Shown here one piece after another: positions 43,991-53,190 of a stretch of 64,000 nucleotides of DNA (its first letter is position 1; every line of letters begins with the position of its first letter). The notes beneath the pieces are model-generated. The model was not told the DNA's origin. It saw nothing but the letters and a program-made list of their open reading frames with translations, and did no database searches. The translations under genes were made by a program, and so were the position numbers. This DNA is from JBBSEX01 sp038239345. Its GTDB lineage: Bacteria; Acidobacteriota; Terriglobia; Bryobacterales; Bryobacteraceae. The stretch lies in assembly GCA_038239345.1 (NCBI GenBank), contig JBBSEX010000002.1, positions 186,001 through 250,000 on the forward strand, in the 5' to 3' direction.

Positions 43991-45241
43991 TCAGGGCGCT
44001 ACAGGCGCAAGTGGCTCCGCGGGTCGCGTCCCGACCGTGCTCCACTGTATCCGGCCCGTCAGTTGCATTACTCCGAACAAGGTCAGGATGGCGCCAATCG
44101 TGATTGCCAGACCCGTGAATCCCTTGAAGAAAAATGCATACGAGAACAGCACAAGATAAAGGAACTGCGCACCCCCCGCTTCCAGTGCCGCAAAGCGCAA
44201 ACCCACCACCAGCCGCAGGTAACTCACCACCAGGAAAATCGAAACCGCGGAGCAGATCGCGAATGCCAGGTGAATGGAAATATGATCCACCAGATAAGCC
44301 ATCAACAGGTGAAACGCAAAGAATGCCGCCGCCAGGAAGAAGTAATTCATCGGATGCAGATCGATCCGGCGCAGCGTCGTGATCACCAGCATGATGAAGA
44401 AGAAAAAGAAAAGCGAGACTGGCGCAAAGAAGCTGATCTCCCCCGCCAGCGGTCCCGGCTGCAATTTTTCGGGCATCACCAATGAAATCTGATAACCCGA
44501 GACAAGATTTTTATACGTCCAGTTCAGCTGCCAACCGCCCGGCGTAGCGTGCTTTTCCGAAGGCGATAACGTGTTCTCCGCGAAATCGATATCGGTGAAA
44601 TTGGTGTGCGCGGTCAACGAAAAGTCCCGCACCTGGGAAACATTTCCGCCAAAATTGTAACTCCATCGGTCAAGCCCTTGCGACCGGTATCCCACATGCA
44701 GCGATGCCGTCTTTCCGGCGGCGATCCGCGTCACTCCCATCACTGACCCGCTTCCGTTGCCCACCCTCGCCGGCTGGCCGTTAATGATGAATTGCAGATC
44801 GTCGTAGATCGCCTGCTCGGCGGGAAACTTCAGCACCAGCGTCACGTTCCGATCCTTATCGGTGTCGTTGGTGAACACATAATCGCCCGTGAACTTCACC
44901 CCGTAAGTGCTATACCAGATGAGCCCTTTCTGCCGGTGCTGCAAATCCACAGCAACATCGATTTTGCTGTAATCGAGCGGAAGCGGCATTGCCTTAAAGT
45001 CCCATTCCACCGAATCTGTGACCTTGCCGTTCGTCGTATTGGTGACCTTTTTCTCCACCGGCTCGTTATAAGTGGCGTAAGGCGCCACCGCATCCTGCGG
45101 CATACCCCATATGGACGTCACACGTCCCCGAAGAATATTGGAAGACCCGTTGCTACGGGAGAGAATCGTGCCCCCCAAAATAGCCCAGGCGATAGACGTG
45201 CAAATAAAGATGAACGCGACTGCCAGAATACGTTTCCACAT
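43991..45241 (-). CDS. CreD-like inner-membrane protein
   Basis: A 416-residue protein. An N-terminal helix (ILAVAFIFICTSIAWAILGG) is followed by a large beta-rich extracytoplasmic domain of about 260 residues, then about six C-terminal helices including FFAPVSLFFFFFIM and DLHPMNYFFLAAAFFAFHLL. The helical part matches the CreD family, whose E. coli member is linked to colicin E2 tolerance and the CreBC regulon. Molecular function is unknown. No creBC-like regulator is adjacent. Its start lies 104 bases from the divergent DUF1223 gene. Confidence 0.8.
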   Translation of the reverse strand: MWKRILAVAFIFICTSIAWAILGGTILSRSNGSSNILRGRVTSIWGMPQDAVAPYATYNEPVEKKVTNTTNGKVTDSVEWDFKAMPLPLDYSKIDVAVDLQHRQKGLIWYSTYGVKFTGDYVFTNDTDKDRNVTLVLKFPAEQAIYDDLQFIINGQPARVGNGSGSVMGVTRIAAGKTASLHVGYRSQGLDRWSYNFGGNVSQVRDFSLTAHTNFTDIDFAENTLSPSEKHATPGGWQLNWTYKNLVSGYQISLVMPEKLQPGPLAGEISFFAPVSLFFFFFIMLVITTLRRIDLHPMNYFFLAAAFFAFHLLMAYLVDHISIHLAFAICSAVSIFLVVSYLRLVVGLRFAALEAGGAQFLYLVLFSYAFFFKGFTGLAITIGAILTLFGVMQLTGRIQWSTVGTRPAEPLAPVAP

Positions 45242-45345
45242 GAGCTCAGTATGTACGGAGTAGTTCGCTACGTCAAGTACTTTATGTCATGAAGTCGATG
45301 GAATGTTTTCCACCGTATCGGGATATAACAGACAGAGGGATCCTT

Positions 45346-46140
45346 ATGCTTCTCCGAATTGGTGCGCTGGCTGCCCTGGCGACAGGTGCCGCATTCGCCG
45401 CGAATGTGCCCGTTGTCGTTGAGTTATTCACGTCCGAAGGATGTTCCAGTTGCCCACCAGCCGACCTCCTATTGTCGCGTCTGCAGCAGAACACCATGTC
45501 CGGCATTGAGGTGATCGCGCTGGAACAACACGTGGATTATTGGAATAATCTCGGCTGGCGAGATCCGTTCTCCTCCCCGGCTTTCACCACCCGCCAGCAG
45601 CAATATAGCCGCTTGTTCGGCGGCGACACCATCTATACGCCGCAGATGATTGTGGACGGACACGCACAATTCGTGGGCAGCGATGCTCGCCGCGCCGCGT
45701 CGGAGGTTCGCGATGCCGCGCAGCGCCCGCGCACTACGGTGGACATAGCTCCCGCTGAATCCGGAGCATTAAGAATTCACGTCGATGCTCTGTCTGGCAA
45801 TGAGAGTGCCGACGTCATGCTGGCGATCACGGAAGACCGGCTAATCAGCGATGTCCGCGCGGGCGAAAATTCCGGCCGAAAATTGCCGCACGCCAGTGTC
45901 GTTCGTTCCATGACGCTGGTCGGGCGGATCGAGCCAAAAAAATCGAACGAATTCGCCATCGATACCCCGGTCACGGTTGATAAAGCATGGAAGCGGGAGA
46001 ATCTGCGTGCCGTGGTCTTCGTGCAGGAACGAACCACGCGCCGCATCGTCGGAGCGATGTCTATTGCGCTGCCTTCACCTTCAGCAAAATCGGCTGCGGC
46101 GACGCGAATGAATTCTGCTGGCCCGATCGCGTCTCGATAA
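45346..46140 (+). CDS. DUF1223 family exported thioredoxin-like protein
   Basis: The ATG at 45346 gives 264 residues with a signal peptide (LLRIGALAALATGAAFA). The DUF1223 motif VVVELFTSEGCSSCPPADLLL has a CxxC pair like that of thioredoxin, followed by ALEQHVDYWNNLGWRDPFSSP and IYTPQMIVDG. Function is unknown; a periplasmic redox role is plausible. The longer frame from 45289 lacks a signal at its start and is rejected. A ribosome-binding AGAGGGA precedes 45346. The last 80 bases overlap, tail to tail, the PPC-domain gene on the other strand. Confidence 0.87.
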   Translation: MLLRIGALAALATGAAFAANVPVVVELFTSEGCSSCPPADLLLSRLQQNTMSGIEVIALEQHVDYWNNLGWRDPFSSPAFTTRQQQYSRLFGGDTIYTPQMIVDGHAQFVGSDARRAASEVRDAAQRPRTTVDIAPAESGALRIHVDALSGNESADVMLAITEDRLISDVRAGENSGRKLPHASVVRSMTLVGRIEPKKSNEFAIDTPVTVDKAWKRENLRAVVFVQERTTRRIVGAMSIALPSPSAKSAAATRMNSAGPIASR

Positions 46141-48367
46141 GTCCGGATACGTATATCCATTGCTCAATCGGCCCGGCATCGGCCAGAGCCTTCAACGTGA
46201 AGGTGCGCTCCGTTTCATTCTCATTTAGCAACACGCCGTTCAATCCCACATCCAGCACGCGCACTTGCGGCGGCAGATTACGAACCTCTACCGGAACGCG
46301 GCCGCCGAACCCGTTCTGCCGGCGGATGGCAACTTTCACTTCCGCCGTCCCATCGGGATTGAGCGTCACTTCCTTCGTTTGCGCGGTCATCAGCAAGTCC
46401 GATTTCTTCGTCACAGTGATCAGTTGCAGATGATCCCGGGGATTGGCGTCATGCACCAATTTGTCTCCAGCCATACCGCGAGCCCGGAACGGTACGGCTC
46501 GATCCAACGTGGCATTCTCATCGGCGCTCAGCAGCAGTGTGGTGCTAAACTGACCTGGCGCGATCACCCCTTTGGTCGCATGCAATCCTGACGGCAACTC
46601 GGGCAACTCCACGGCAATCGGTCCATCGAAATCGTCCAGGCGGCGCGCCGTCACGGTCACGGGAATGCATCCCCCGGCGGGCACGTTGGGGTTCGCCGGG
46701 TTCACGCTCAGCCGGAAGTCACCGCGCGGAGGCCGAACCGTCAACCTATAGGAAAACTTCTCGCCGCCCATCGCCCGCACATCGCCAATTCTGATTTGAT
46801 ATTCGCCATCGGAGGGCGCGGTGAATGTCAGCAGCGAATCTTTTCCAAAGCCCGGACCGCCATCGTCGTTGCGATACATCAGGTGTACCGTGGGTAACCC
46901 ATTCGGCGCGAAGTGCGTACCCGGCGGATGCAATTGCACCTTGTATACGGCCTGATCCACGGCGTGGGCCTCCGGTGTGGTTCCGGCATACGCGATTCGT
47001 TGCCCGCCAAAATTGTCCACCGACATATCGTCGTCGGGCCCCTTGGGCAACGCCCGAATTCGCACAATTTCGCTCCCCACCATTAGATAATCGCCCGGGT
47101 GCAACCCCGTCGACGCTGTAATACGCATGCCGCCTTGCGAGGAATCATGATCGCGCAATGTCAGCGACGTTTCCAATACGGAACGCACCACTGCCCGCTC
47201 CACCGGATTGCCCTTGGCATCCAGAACGTCCAGCACGGAATCCAACTCCGACCCAAGCCGCCGCGCTTCCACCTCGAACACGAGCTTCTGCCCTTTCGTG
47301 GCCTGAAAACGATAGGAATTCGCCGATTTCGCCGCTGCGATCCGGCCGTTGATTGTTACCGGAATCGGAATCGGTCCACCTTGGGAATCCAACTCTGGTT
47401 CTATGCCCACCGCCAGCATGGCATCGTTAAACGACCGCGCCGGACGTAGTTCCAACTCTTCGTCCGGCCCGCCTTTCACCGAAATTTTCGCCGCCACGTT
47501 ATACCCGCTCAGTGCGATGTCGCGCGTCTTACCACGCTCCACCCCCAGCGGATAAACGGCCTCGACCAGCGCGTATTTCCCCACCAGGATGCGATAGTAG
47601 TGCCCGCTCTTTCCAGTCTCCTGATAGTCGGAAACGCGGATATAGTAAGCTCCCGCCTTCTCGAATTTGTGAGCGAACGTCACCGCGCTGCGTCCGCCAT
47701 GATTCCCGTATTCGCCGACAATATGCTGATCGGCGTCGAAGATGGTGACCACCGCTTGCAGCGACGAACCAATCAGCGCCGCGCCGTTCTGAAAAACAAG
47801 CTGCTGCCCGGCATCCACCTTGACCTTGAAGTAATCCACATCGCCGGGCTTTGAAATCGTACCCGCCAAAATGGTCGGCAGGAAACATTCGAAGGCCTGT
47901 TCCGGAGTGTCGTTCGGCTCGCTGTCGGGCGACTCGCCATAGTACGGCTCAACCAGCATCTTGCCTTCAGGCGTGGTCCCCAGCGGCGTTTGCAGGCGAA
48001 ATCCCAAGGGTCCGATGTTCGCCTCCGGAGTAATCGTAACCTCTACCGTCACTTGATTACGCGGCGGCAGCGGTCCCACATCCACCGTCGACGGCGTGCC
48101 GTTGGAGCCGAGCCGCGTCTCCGCTTGATCGGGCAATTCCTTCACGCGCACGATCTTCCCCGTCACTCCCGGCTCGCTGAAAAAGATCCCGCTGGTGTTC
48201 GTCAAATTCAATCCGTCTATATTTACTTCCACCGTGGTGCCGCGCGACAGACCCACCGGATATACCGAGCTCAGCATCGGCGGCGTGGTGCGATTGCCCG
48301 TCGGATGCTCGCTGCTGGCAGCCATTCCAATTGAAACGAAAACAAAAAAGGAGAGCACGATGCGCAT
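46061..48367 (-). CDS. Exported protein with pre-peptidase C-terminal (PPC) domains
   Basis: A 768-residue protein with a signal peptide (LSFFVFVSIGMAA). It is a chain of beta-sandwich domains. The N-terminal part resembles an IPT/TIG fold (SSVYPVGLSRGTTVEVNIDGLNL). PPC-like segments occur at about residues 150-265 (PNDTPEQAF, GDVDYFKVKVDAGQQLVF) and 335-560 (SYRFQATKGQKLVFEVEA, DSLLTFTAPSDGEYQIRI). No protease domain is present, so it is probably a binding or structural surface protein. It is the last gene of the operon running DUF1501, DUF1549/1553, WD40, PPC. The WD40 gene ends 4 bases upstream of its start. Confidence 0.82.
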   Translation of the reverse strand: MRIVLSFFVFVSIGMAASSEHPTGNRTTPPMLSSVYPVGLSRGTTVEVNIDGLNLTNTSGIFFSEPGVTGKIVRVKELPDQAETRLGSNGTPSTVDVGPLPPRNQVTVEVTITPEANIGPLGFRLQTPLGTTPEGKMLVEPYYGESPDSEPNDTPEQAFECFLPTILAGTISKPGDVDYFKVKVDAGQQLVFQNGAALIGSSLQAVVTIFDADQHIVGEYGNHGGRSAVTFAHKFEKAGAYYIRVSDYQETGKSGHYYRILVGKYALVEAVYPLGVERGKTRDIALSGYNVAAKISVKGGPDEELELRPARSFNDAMLAVGIEPELDSQGGPIPIPVTINGRIAAAKSANSYRFQATKGQKLVFEVEARRLGSELDSVLDVLDAKGNPVERAVVRSVLETSLTLRDHDSSQGGMRITASTGLHPGDYLMVGSEIVRIRALPKGPDDDMSVDNFGGQRIAYAGTTPEAHAVDQAVYKVQLHPPGTHFAPNGLPTVHLMYRNDDGGPGFGKDSLLTFTAPSDGEYQIRIGDVRAMGGEKFSYRLTVRPPRGDFRLSVNPANPNVPAGGCIPVTVTARRLDDFDGPIAVELPELPSGLHATKGVIAPGQFSTTLLLSADENATLDRAVPFRARGMAGDKLVHDANPRDHLQLITVTKKSDLLMTAQTKEVTLNPDGTAEVKVAIRRQNGFGGRVPVEVRNLPPQVRVLDVGLNGVLLNENETERTFTLKALADAGPIEQWIYVSGLIETRSGQQNSFASPQPILLKVKAAQ

Positions 48368-48371
48368 AGGA

Positions 48372-49292
48372 TTACCTGGAGTCGTCTGAATAAAAAGTGA
48401 GTGAACCGTCGTAACGGCCCGCGGCTATCTTCGTTCCGTCCGGTGAAAATCGCACGGCGTAAACCCAGTCGGGCTGATCCGCGAATGTCTTCAGTTCACT
48501 AAGATCTTTCGCCCGAAACAGCTTGACTGTACGGTCCGCGCCAGAGGACACAATGGTGTTGCCGTCTGGTGACCAGGCAAGGCTCAGTATGGCGTCTTCG
48601 TGCGCAATCAGCGAATTCAGCAGCGTGCCGCTCTTCTCGCCCAGAGCCCATATTCGAATCGTTTTATCCAACCCGCCCGCGGCCACCATGGTCCCCTGCG
48701 GATTGAGCGCGATTGCGTTGATTCCGTCGGTCGGCTCAGATAGCGTATAGAGCCGCTCGCCCGAGGAACTATCCCAAATTTTAATCGACCGGTCGGCCGC
48801 TCCCGATATCAGCCTCTTGCCATCCGGCGTGAATGTCAGGGCGTACACGGCATCCACGTGATCCTTCAACGTCCGGACCTCTTTGCCCGTTGCGATATCC
48901 CACAGCTTGATCAGCTTGTCGTAACTCGCCGTCGCCAGCGACTTGCCATCAGGCGAAATCGAGGCGGCGTAAATGCAGTCCGAATGCCCTGTGATGGTCC
49001 GCGCCACCACGCGGTTCTCAACGTCCCAGATTTTCACTTCGCCCTTGCGTGCCGGAAGTCCGCCGGCCGCCGCAAGCCACTTCCCATCTTGTGAAAACGC
49101 CAGCGCCCGTACCGCATCGGCGTGGCCAGGCAAGGTCGCAATCGTTGTCCCCCGCGCATCGGTAAGTCGAACCTCGCGATAGCCACCTAAAGCAATCGTC
49201 TTCCCATCGGGGCTATAGGCGAGTGTGAATACTTGTGGCTTCACGGCCGCGGTGAGGCTCAAGCAAAAAGCGAAATGGAAAAAGTATCGCAT
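48372..49292 (-). CDS. Exported WD40-repeat protein
   Basis: A 306-residue protein with a signal peptide (RYFFHFAFCLSLTAA) and seven WD40 repeats, enough for a single beta-propeller. Typical repeat pieces are LAFSQDGKWLAAAGG, KLIKLWDIATG, RSIKIWDSSSG and KTIRIWALG. Propellers of this type bind other proteins. The gene starts 18 bases after the stop of the DUF1549/1553 gene. In Planctomycetes WD40 repeats are often fused to DUF1549-type cytochromes, so the two products may form a complex. Confidence 0.9.
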   Translation of the reverse strand: MRYFFHFAFCLSLTAAVKPQVFTLAYSPDGKTIALGGYREVRLTDARGTTIATLPGHADAVRALAFSQDGKWLAAAGGLPARKGEVKIWDVENRVVARTITGHSDCIYAASISPDGKSLATASYDKLIKLWDIATGKEVRTLKDHVDAVYALTFTPDGKRLISGAADRSIKIWDSSSGERLYTLSEPTDGINAIALNPQGTMVAAGGLDKTIRIWALGEKSGTLLNSLIAHEDAILSLAWSPDGNTIVSSGADRTVKLFRAKDLSELKTFADQPDWVYAVRFSPDGTKIAAGRYDGSLTFYSDDSR

Positions 49293-49327
49293 CGAATGAT
49301 TGAAGAGAATCTAATGATTGAAGAGAA
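49292..49327 (-). repeat. 18-base tandem duplication at the DUF1549/WD40 gene junction
   Basis: On the minus strand TTCTCTTCAATCATTAGA (49327-49310) is followed directly by TTCTCTTCAATCATTCGA (49309-49292). The copies differ at one base. In the first copy that base makes the TAG stop of the DUF1549/1553 gene; in the second the same codon reads TCG. The second copy overlaps the first base of the WD40 start codon. Confidence 0.9.
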
Positions 49328-51731
49328 ATTCTTTACTGGTCAGAACTGCCCAGGCTGCATCTTCTAAACCTTGCCGCCGTTGATCGCCCTTCGCAACCCA
49401 GCTCTTGCCCAGCACTTCCGTCAACTCCACCCGCTCATCTTCCGTCGGATAGCGCCCATACGCGGAAAGAAATAACTGCTCCAGGATTCGCTTCTCGGAA
49501 AGCCCCAGCTTCAGCAGTAACGCTATGCGCCCGTCCGTCGCGCTTAGCTTTTTATTCAGCGTGTCTCCATTGATCACGTGTAGAGCCTGGCTTACCGTCG
49601 GATCGAAAGATCGCTCCGCCGAGTCGCACATTTTCCGTTCGGGTCTGCCGAAGACGTTAAGAAATTGCGACGGCACTTGCGAGTCCGGCAACTGCAACGC
49701 GCGCGTACCCGCCGGATAATTACTAAATGCTGTCGGCACGCCTGTAACTTCCGACATCGCATCCAAAATCACTTCGGCGTTCAAACGCTTAATGATGTAT
49801 TTCGAATAGAAACGATTGTCGTCCTGATTGGTGGCGTTGGCTTCCGAAGACAATTGATACGTCCCGCTATTCATGATGGTGGCAATCAAATACTTCACGT
49901 CGAAATGATGCTCGATAAAATCCCTAGTCACGGCGCTCAACAGCGCTTCGTTCGAAGCCGGATTCGTCGCCCGAATGTCATCCACCGGATCTACTAATCC
50001 ACGCCCGTAAAAATTTCCCCATACACGATTCACAATCGCCCGCGCGAAAAATGGATTCTTCGGATCGGTCAGCCAGCTGGCAAAAGCGATGCGCCGGTCT
50101 TCGCTCGATTCCAGCGCCACCGGTTGCCCATCGAGTGGTGTCGGCGCCAGCGGCCGCAGCAGTCGCGGATGATTAATATCGCCCGATGTCTTGACGAAAA
50201 TAATCTGCTCGCCCATCTCGCTACCGCTCTTCACCCCTACCCGCGAGAACAAGTTCGCCATCTGGAAATACTGTTTCTGCGTCCACTTCTCCAGCGGATG
50301 GTTGTGGCACCGGGCGCACGTAATGCGCTGCCCAAGGAAGGCTTGCGTGGCATTCTCGCTGAGGTCAATCGGATCCTTGTGCAGAACGAAATAATTCAGC
50401 GCGCCGTTCTCCCGCGTGCTCCCGGTGCCGGTGAAAATTTCACGCGCGAACGCATCCCAATGTTTGTTCGTTTTTACGCCGTCGCGAATCCAGTTATAAA
50501 ACGACCATAGCGCCGGACCGCTCAGCTTCTTACTCGAAACCAGCATCAGGTCTGACCATTTATAAGCCCAATAGTCGACGTACTCATCGCGCTCCAGCAA
50601 ATGCTCGATCGCCTTCCGCCGTTTATCGCTCGAGCTATCGGCGAGGAATGCCTCTACCTCTTCCGCCGTCGGCAGGATCCCCGCTGCGTCCAGATAGGCG
50701 CGCCGCAAAAATGTCGCGTCGTCCGCTGTTTTCGATGGCGCGATACGCAGATCCTTTAGCTTCGCCAGCACCATATCGTCGATGTAGTTGCGACGCGGAA
50801 AATCGTCGTAGGCATTTGTGGCAATCGGATTCTTGAACGGTACAGTCAGGCGCGAATACAGCACGCGGCTGGAATAATACAGCGTTACGGCCACCTCGCC
50901 GCTGCCGTTCATTTTCACCCGGCCCCAATCGTCTACCGTAGCCACGCCTTCGTTATTGGAACTGAACTTCACCCAACGCGTGACGTCTTCCACACGGCCG
51001 TCGGAATACTTTGCCCGAACCACTAACTGCTGCTCATCGCCTTCTTGCAGCTTGGCCGATTCCGGGAACACTTCCAGGCCAAGTATTTCGGCATCCTTCG
51101 CACTCGGCGGCGGCGTGCCCGCCGTAATCCATTCGGAGATGACGCGATACTCCAGCGAATCTTTGGCGAATCGCTTGCCGCCGGCGTGAGGAATTGAGAA
51201 TGTCGGTTTCAGCAGAATCAAACTCGCCTCCGGATCCGCCATGGACACGCGGCGTGCCGCCGATTGCCGCGTCAGTGTGTCGTAATCGACATCGGGATCA
51301 TAACCGCGCAGCGTGAGCTTGAACCCATTCTTGCCCGCCAGCGCGCCGTGACAGGCACCTTGATTGCAACCCATCTTGGTCAGAACGGGGATTACCTGAT
51401 TGCGAAAGCTCCACGTAAACGGCGCGCCCGATCCTCTGACATGAATCGTTACCGAAGCATGCTGGCCTTTCGCCGTCGCCGTAATCACAGCCTCACCGTC
51501 GGCTATCGGCTTGACGATTCCCTTCGCGTCCACGGTGGCAATCGCCACGTTCGATGAGGTCCACTCGGTCGCCGCGGTCCAATCCTGCTGATAGCCTTCC
51601 ACCGTCGCTTCCGCCAACAGTTGCTGCCGCGATTCCTTGGTCGACAACGACACATTGGGAGGCAACACCGTCAACGTTTGCGCCCATGCCGTGATCGCGA
51701 CCACTCCCAGCAGTCCGGTTCGGACGATCAT
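49311..51731 (-). CDS. DUF1549/DUF1553 protein with Ig-like domains and cytochrome-like heme motifs
   Basis: An 806-residue exported protein. A signal peptide (residues 1-17) is followed by a BIG2-like Ig domain (about 20-100: VTITATAKGQHASVTIHV region). Next is a planctomycete-type cytochrome segment MGCNQGACHGA (Cys122, Cys127, His128; C-x4-C-H), then a second Ig-like domain at about 215-300. The DUF1549 domain follows at about 310-520, with TCARCHNHPLEKW near residue 471, and DUF1553 at about 540-800 (NRVWGNFYGRGLVDPVDDIR). Two heme-type motifs suggest electron transfer, but the family's role is unknown. Its start overlaps the DUF1501 stop (ATGA). Confidence 0.9.
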   Translation of the reverse strand: MIVRTGLLGVVAITAWAQTLTVLPPNVSLSTKESRQQLLAEATVEGYQQDWTAATEWTSSNVAIATVDAKGIVKPIADGEAVITATAKGQHASVTIHVRGSGAPFTWSFRNQVIPVLTKMGCNQGACHGALAGKNGFKLTLRGYDPDVDYDTLTRQSAARRVSMADPEASLILLKPTFSIPHAGGKRFAKDSLEYRVISEWITAGTPPPSAKDAEILGLEVFPESAKLQEGDEQQLVVRAKYSDGRVEDVTRWVKFSSNNEGVATVDDWGRVKMNGSGEVAVTLYYSSRVLYSRLTVPFKNPIATNAYDDFPRRNYIDDMVLAKLKDLRIAPSKTADDATFLRRAYLDAAGILPTAEEVEAFLADSSSDKRRKAIEHLLERDEYVDYWAYKWSDLMLVSSKKLSGPALWSFYNWIRDGVKTNKHWDAFAREIFTGTGSTRENGALNYFVLHKDPIDLSENATQAFLGQRITCARCHNHPLEKWTQKQYFQMANLFSRVGVKSGSEMGEQIIFVKTSGDINHPRLLRPLAPTPLDGQPVALESSEDRRIAFASWLTDPKNPFFARAIVNRVWGNFYGRGLVDPVDDIRATNPASNEALLSAVTRDFIEHHFDVKYLIATIMNSGTYQLSSEANATNQDDNRFYSKYIIKRLNAEVILDAMSEVTGVPTAFSNYPAGTRALQLPDSQVPSQFLNVFGRPERKMCDSAERSFDPTVSQALHVINGDTLNKKLSATDGRIALLLKLGLSEKRILEQLFLSAYGRYPTEDERVELTEVLGKSWVAKGDQRRQGLEDAAWAVLTSKEFLFNH

Positions 51732-53104
51732 GCGAAGAGCTCCTGGATCGGCTCGGTCCCGCGATCGATCAACGGAATCGGCCTCCCTTGCGCACCTGGT
51801 AATTCGGTATCCAGATCGATGCCAAGGCCCTTATATACAGTCGCCGCGATCTGCGCGGGAGTCACTGGCCGGTCTCTGGGTGCCGCGGCGATTTCATCCG
51901 ATGCGCCAACAATCGTGCCGCCCTTCAGCGGACCGCCGCCCATCAGCACGGTCCAACACTGCGGCCAATGGTCGCGCCCTCCAGCAGGGTTCACCTTCGG
52001 GGTGCGCCCGAATTCACCCATCCCCAGCACCATCGTGTTCTGCAGCAACCCGCGATTGGCCAGGTCTTCGAGCAAGGAGCTGTAAGCCATGTCGAACATC
52101 GGTCCCACAAGATCGCGATAGCAGCTGATGGGGCTAAACGGCTTCGAGCCATGAATGTCCCAGGTGATTTCATCGAACACCGTCTCGAACATATTAACCG
52201 TGACAAATCGCACGCCGGCTTCAATCATGCGCCGGGCCAGCAGACAACTTTGCCCGAAACGATTCATTCCGTATTTCTCGCGCACGGACTCCGGTTCCTT
52301 ATGCAGCTCGAAAGCGTCGCGAGCCTTTTGCGATGACATCAACGTGTAGGCCTGATGAAACGTCGAATCCAGCAATCGCGCGTCTTGCGAAGTTTCAAAC
52401 TTGCTGACACTGCGGTCCACCATCGCCCGCCAGTCCTTGCGCCGGTCCACTCGTAGCGCCGTCAGATAATCGGGCGGAAGCATATCGGGCACGCGAAAAT
52501 TGGGGTCTGAAGGGTCGGCGTTCAAGACAAACGGATCGTAGGCCTTGCCCAGAAATCCGGCGTTCTGGCCGTGTGGCATGTTCCCGCCCGTGTTGCCGAT
52601 AGGCCTTGGCAGCAGCACGTGCGCCGGCACATCGCCCTTCGGTCCGCGCAATTTCGAAAGCACGCAGCCCATGTGCGGCTGTTCAATCCCGCCCTGAAAC
52701 AGCCGCCCGGTCTGCATCATTTGATGTCCCGTATCATGCACCGCCGCCGCCGTGTGATAAACGCTGCGAACCAGCGAGTATTTGTCGGCATGCTTGGCCA
52801 TCCGCGGAAAGTTTTCGGAAATCTCGATGCCCGCTACGTTCGTCTTGATCGGCTTATACGGCCCGCGAATTTCAATCGGAGCATCGGGCTTCATGTCCCA
52901 CGTGTCCAGTTGCGACGGACCGCCAACCAGCATCAGCAGAATACAACTGACATCGGTTTTGTTCTCCACCGCGCCTTGAGCCTTGAGCCCGAAGAACTGT
53001 GGCAGGCTAAGCCCAAGCGCGGAGAGTGCGCCGGCGTGGAGAAAATCGCGGCGTCGCAGCCCATCACAAAATTCTACGGGTCGATCGGCGTCAAGACGGA
53101 ACAT
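51728..53104 (-). CDS. DUF1501 family protein, Tat-exported, sulfatase-like
   Basis: A 458-residue protein with a twin-arginine signal (GLRRRDFLHAGALSALGLSL, Arg17-Arg19). Family motifs are VSCILLMLVGGPSQLDTWDMKP, HTAAAVHDTGHQMMQTGR, LVLGMGEFGRTPKVN-type and GGRDHWPQCWTVLMGGG. DUF1501 proteins share the alkaline phosphatase/sulfatase fold and may bind metals through the Asp/His residues in these motifs, but no activity is established. It is the first gene of a four-gene operon and is followed by its usual partner, the DUF1549/1553 protein. Confidence 0.92.
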   Translation of the reverse strand: MFRLDADRPVEFCDGLRRRDFLHAGALSALGLSLPQFFGLKAQGAVENKTDVSCILLMLVGGPSQLDTWDMKPDAPIEIRGPYKPIKTNVAGIEISENFPRMAKHADKYSLVRSVYHTAAAVHDTGHQMMQTGRLFQGGIEQPHMGCVLSKLRGPKGDVPAHVLLPRPIGNTGGNMPHGQNAGFLGKAYDPFVLNADPSDPNFRVPDMLPPDYLTALRVDRRKDWRAMVDRSVSKFETSQDARLLDSTFHQAYTLMSSQKARDAFELHKEPESVREKYGMNRFGQSCLLARRMIEAGVRFVTVNMFETVFDEITWDIHGSKPFSPISCYRDLVGPMFDMAYSSLLEDLANRGLLQNTMVLGMGEFGRTPKVNPAGGRDHWPQCWTVLMGGGPLKGGTIVGASDEIAAAPRDRPVTPAQIAATVYKGLGIDLDTELPGAQGRPIPLIDRGTEPIQELFA

Positions 53105-53190
53105 GACAGCCTCCTTGGATCTTGGGTCTCTAATTTTATCAAAAGATTTCCTCCAGAGTCAGCGTTATAGAATTAGGTTCTACAGACCAC

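Noticed and set aside
45262..45273. GTAG-TTCG-CTAC hairpin in the gap between the CreD-like and DUF1223 genes
   Set aside because: The stem is only four bases and no T run follows; too weak to call a terminator or operator.
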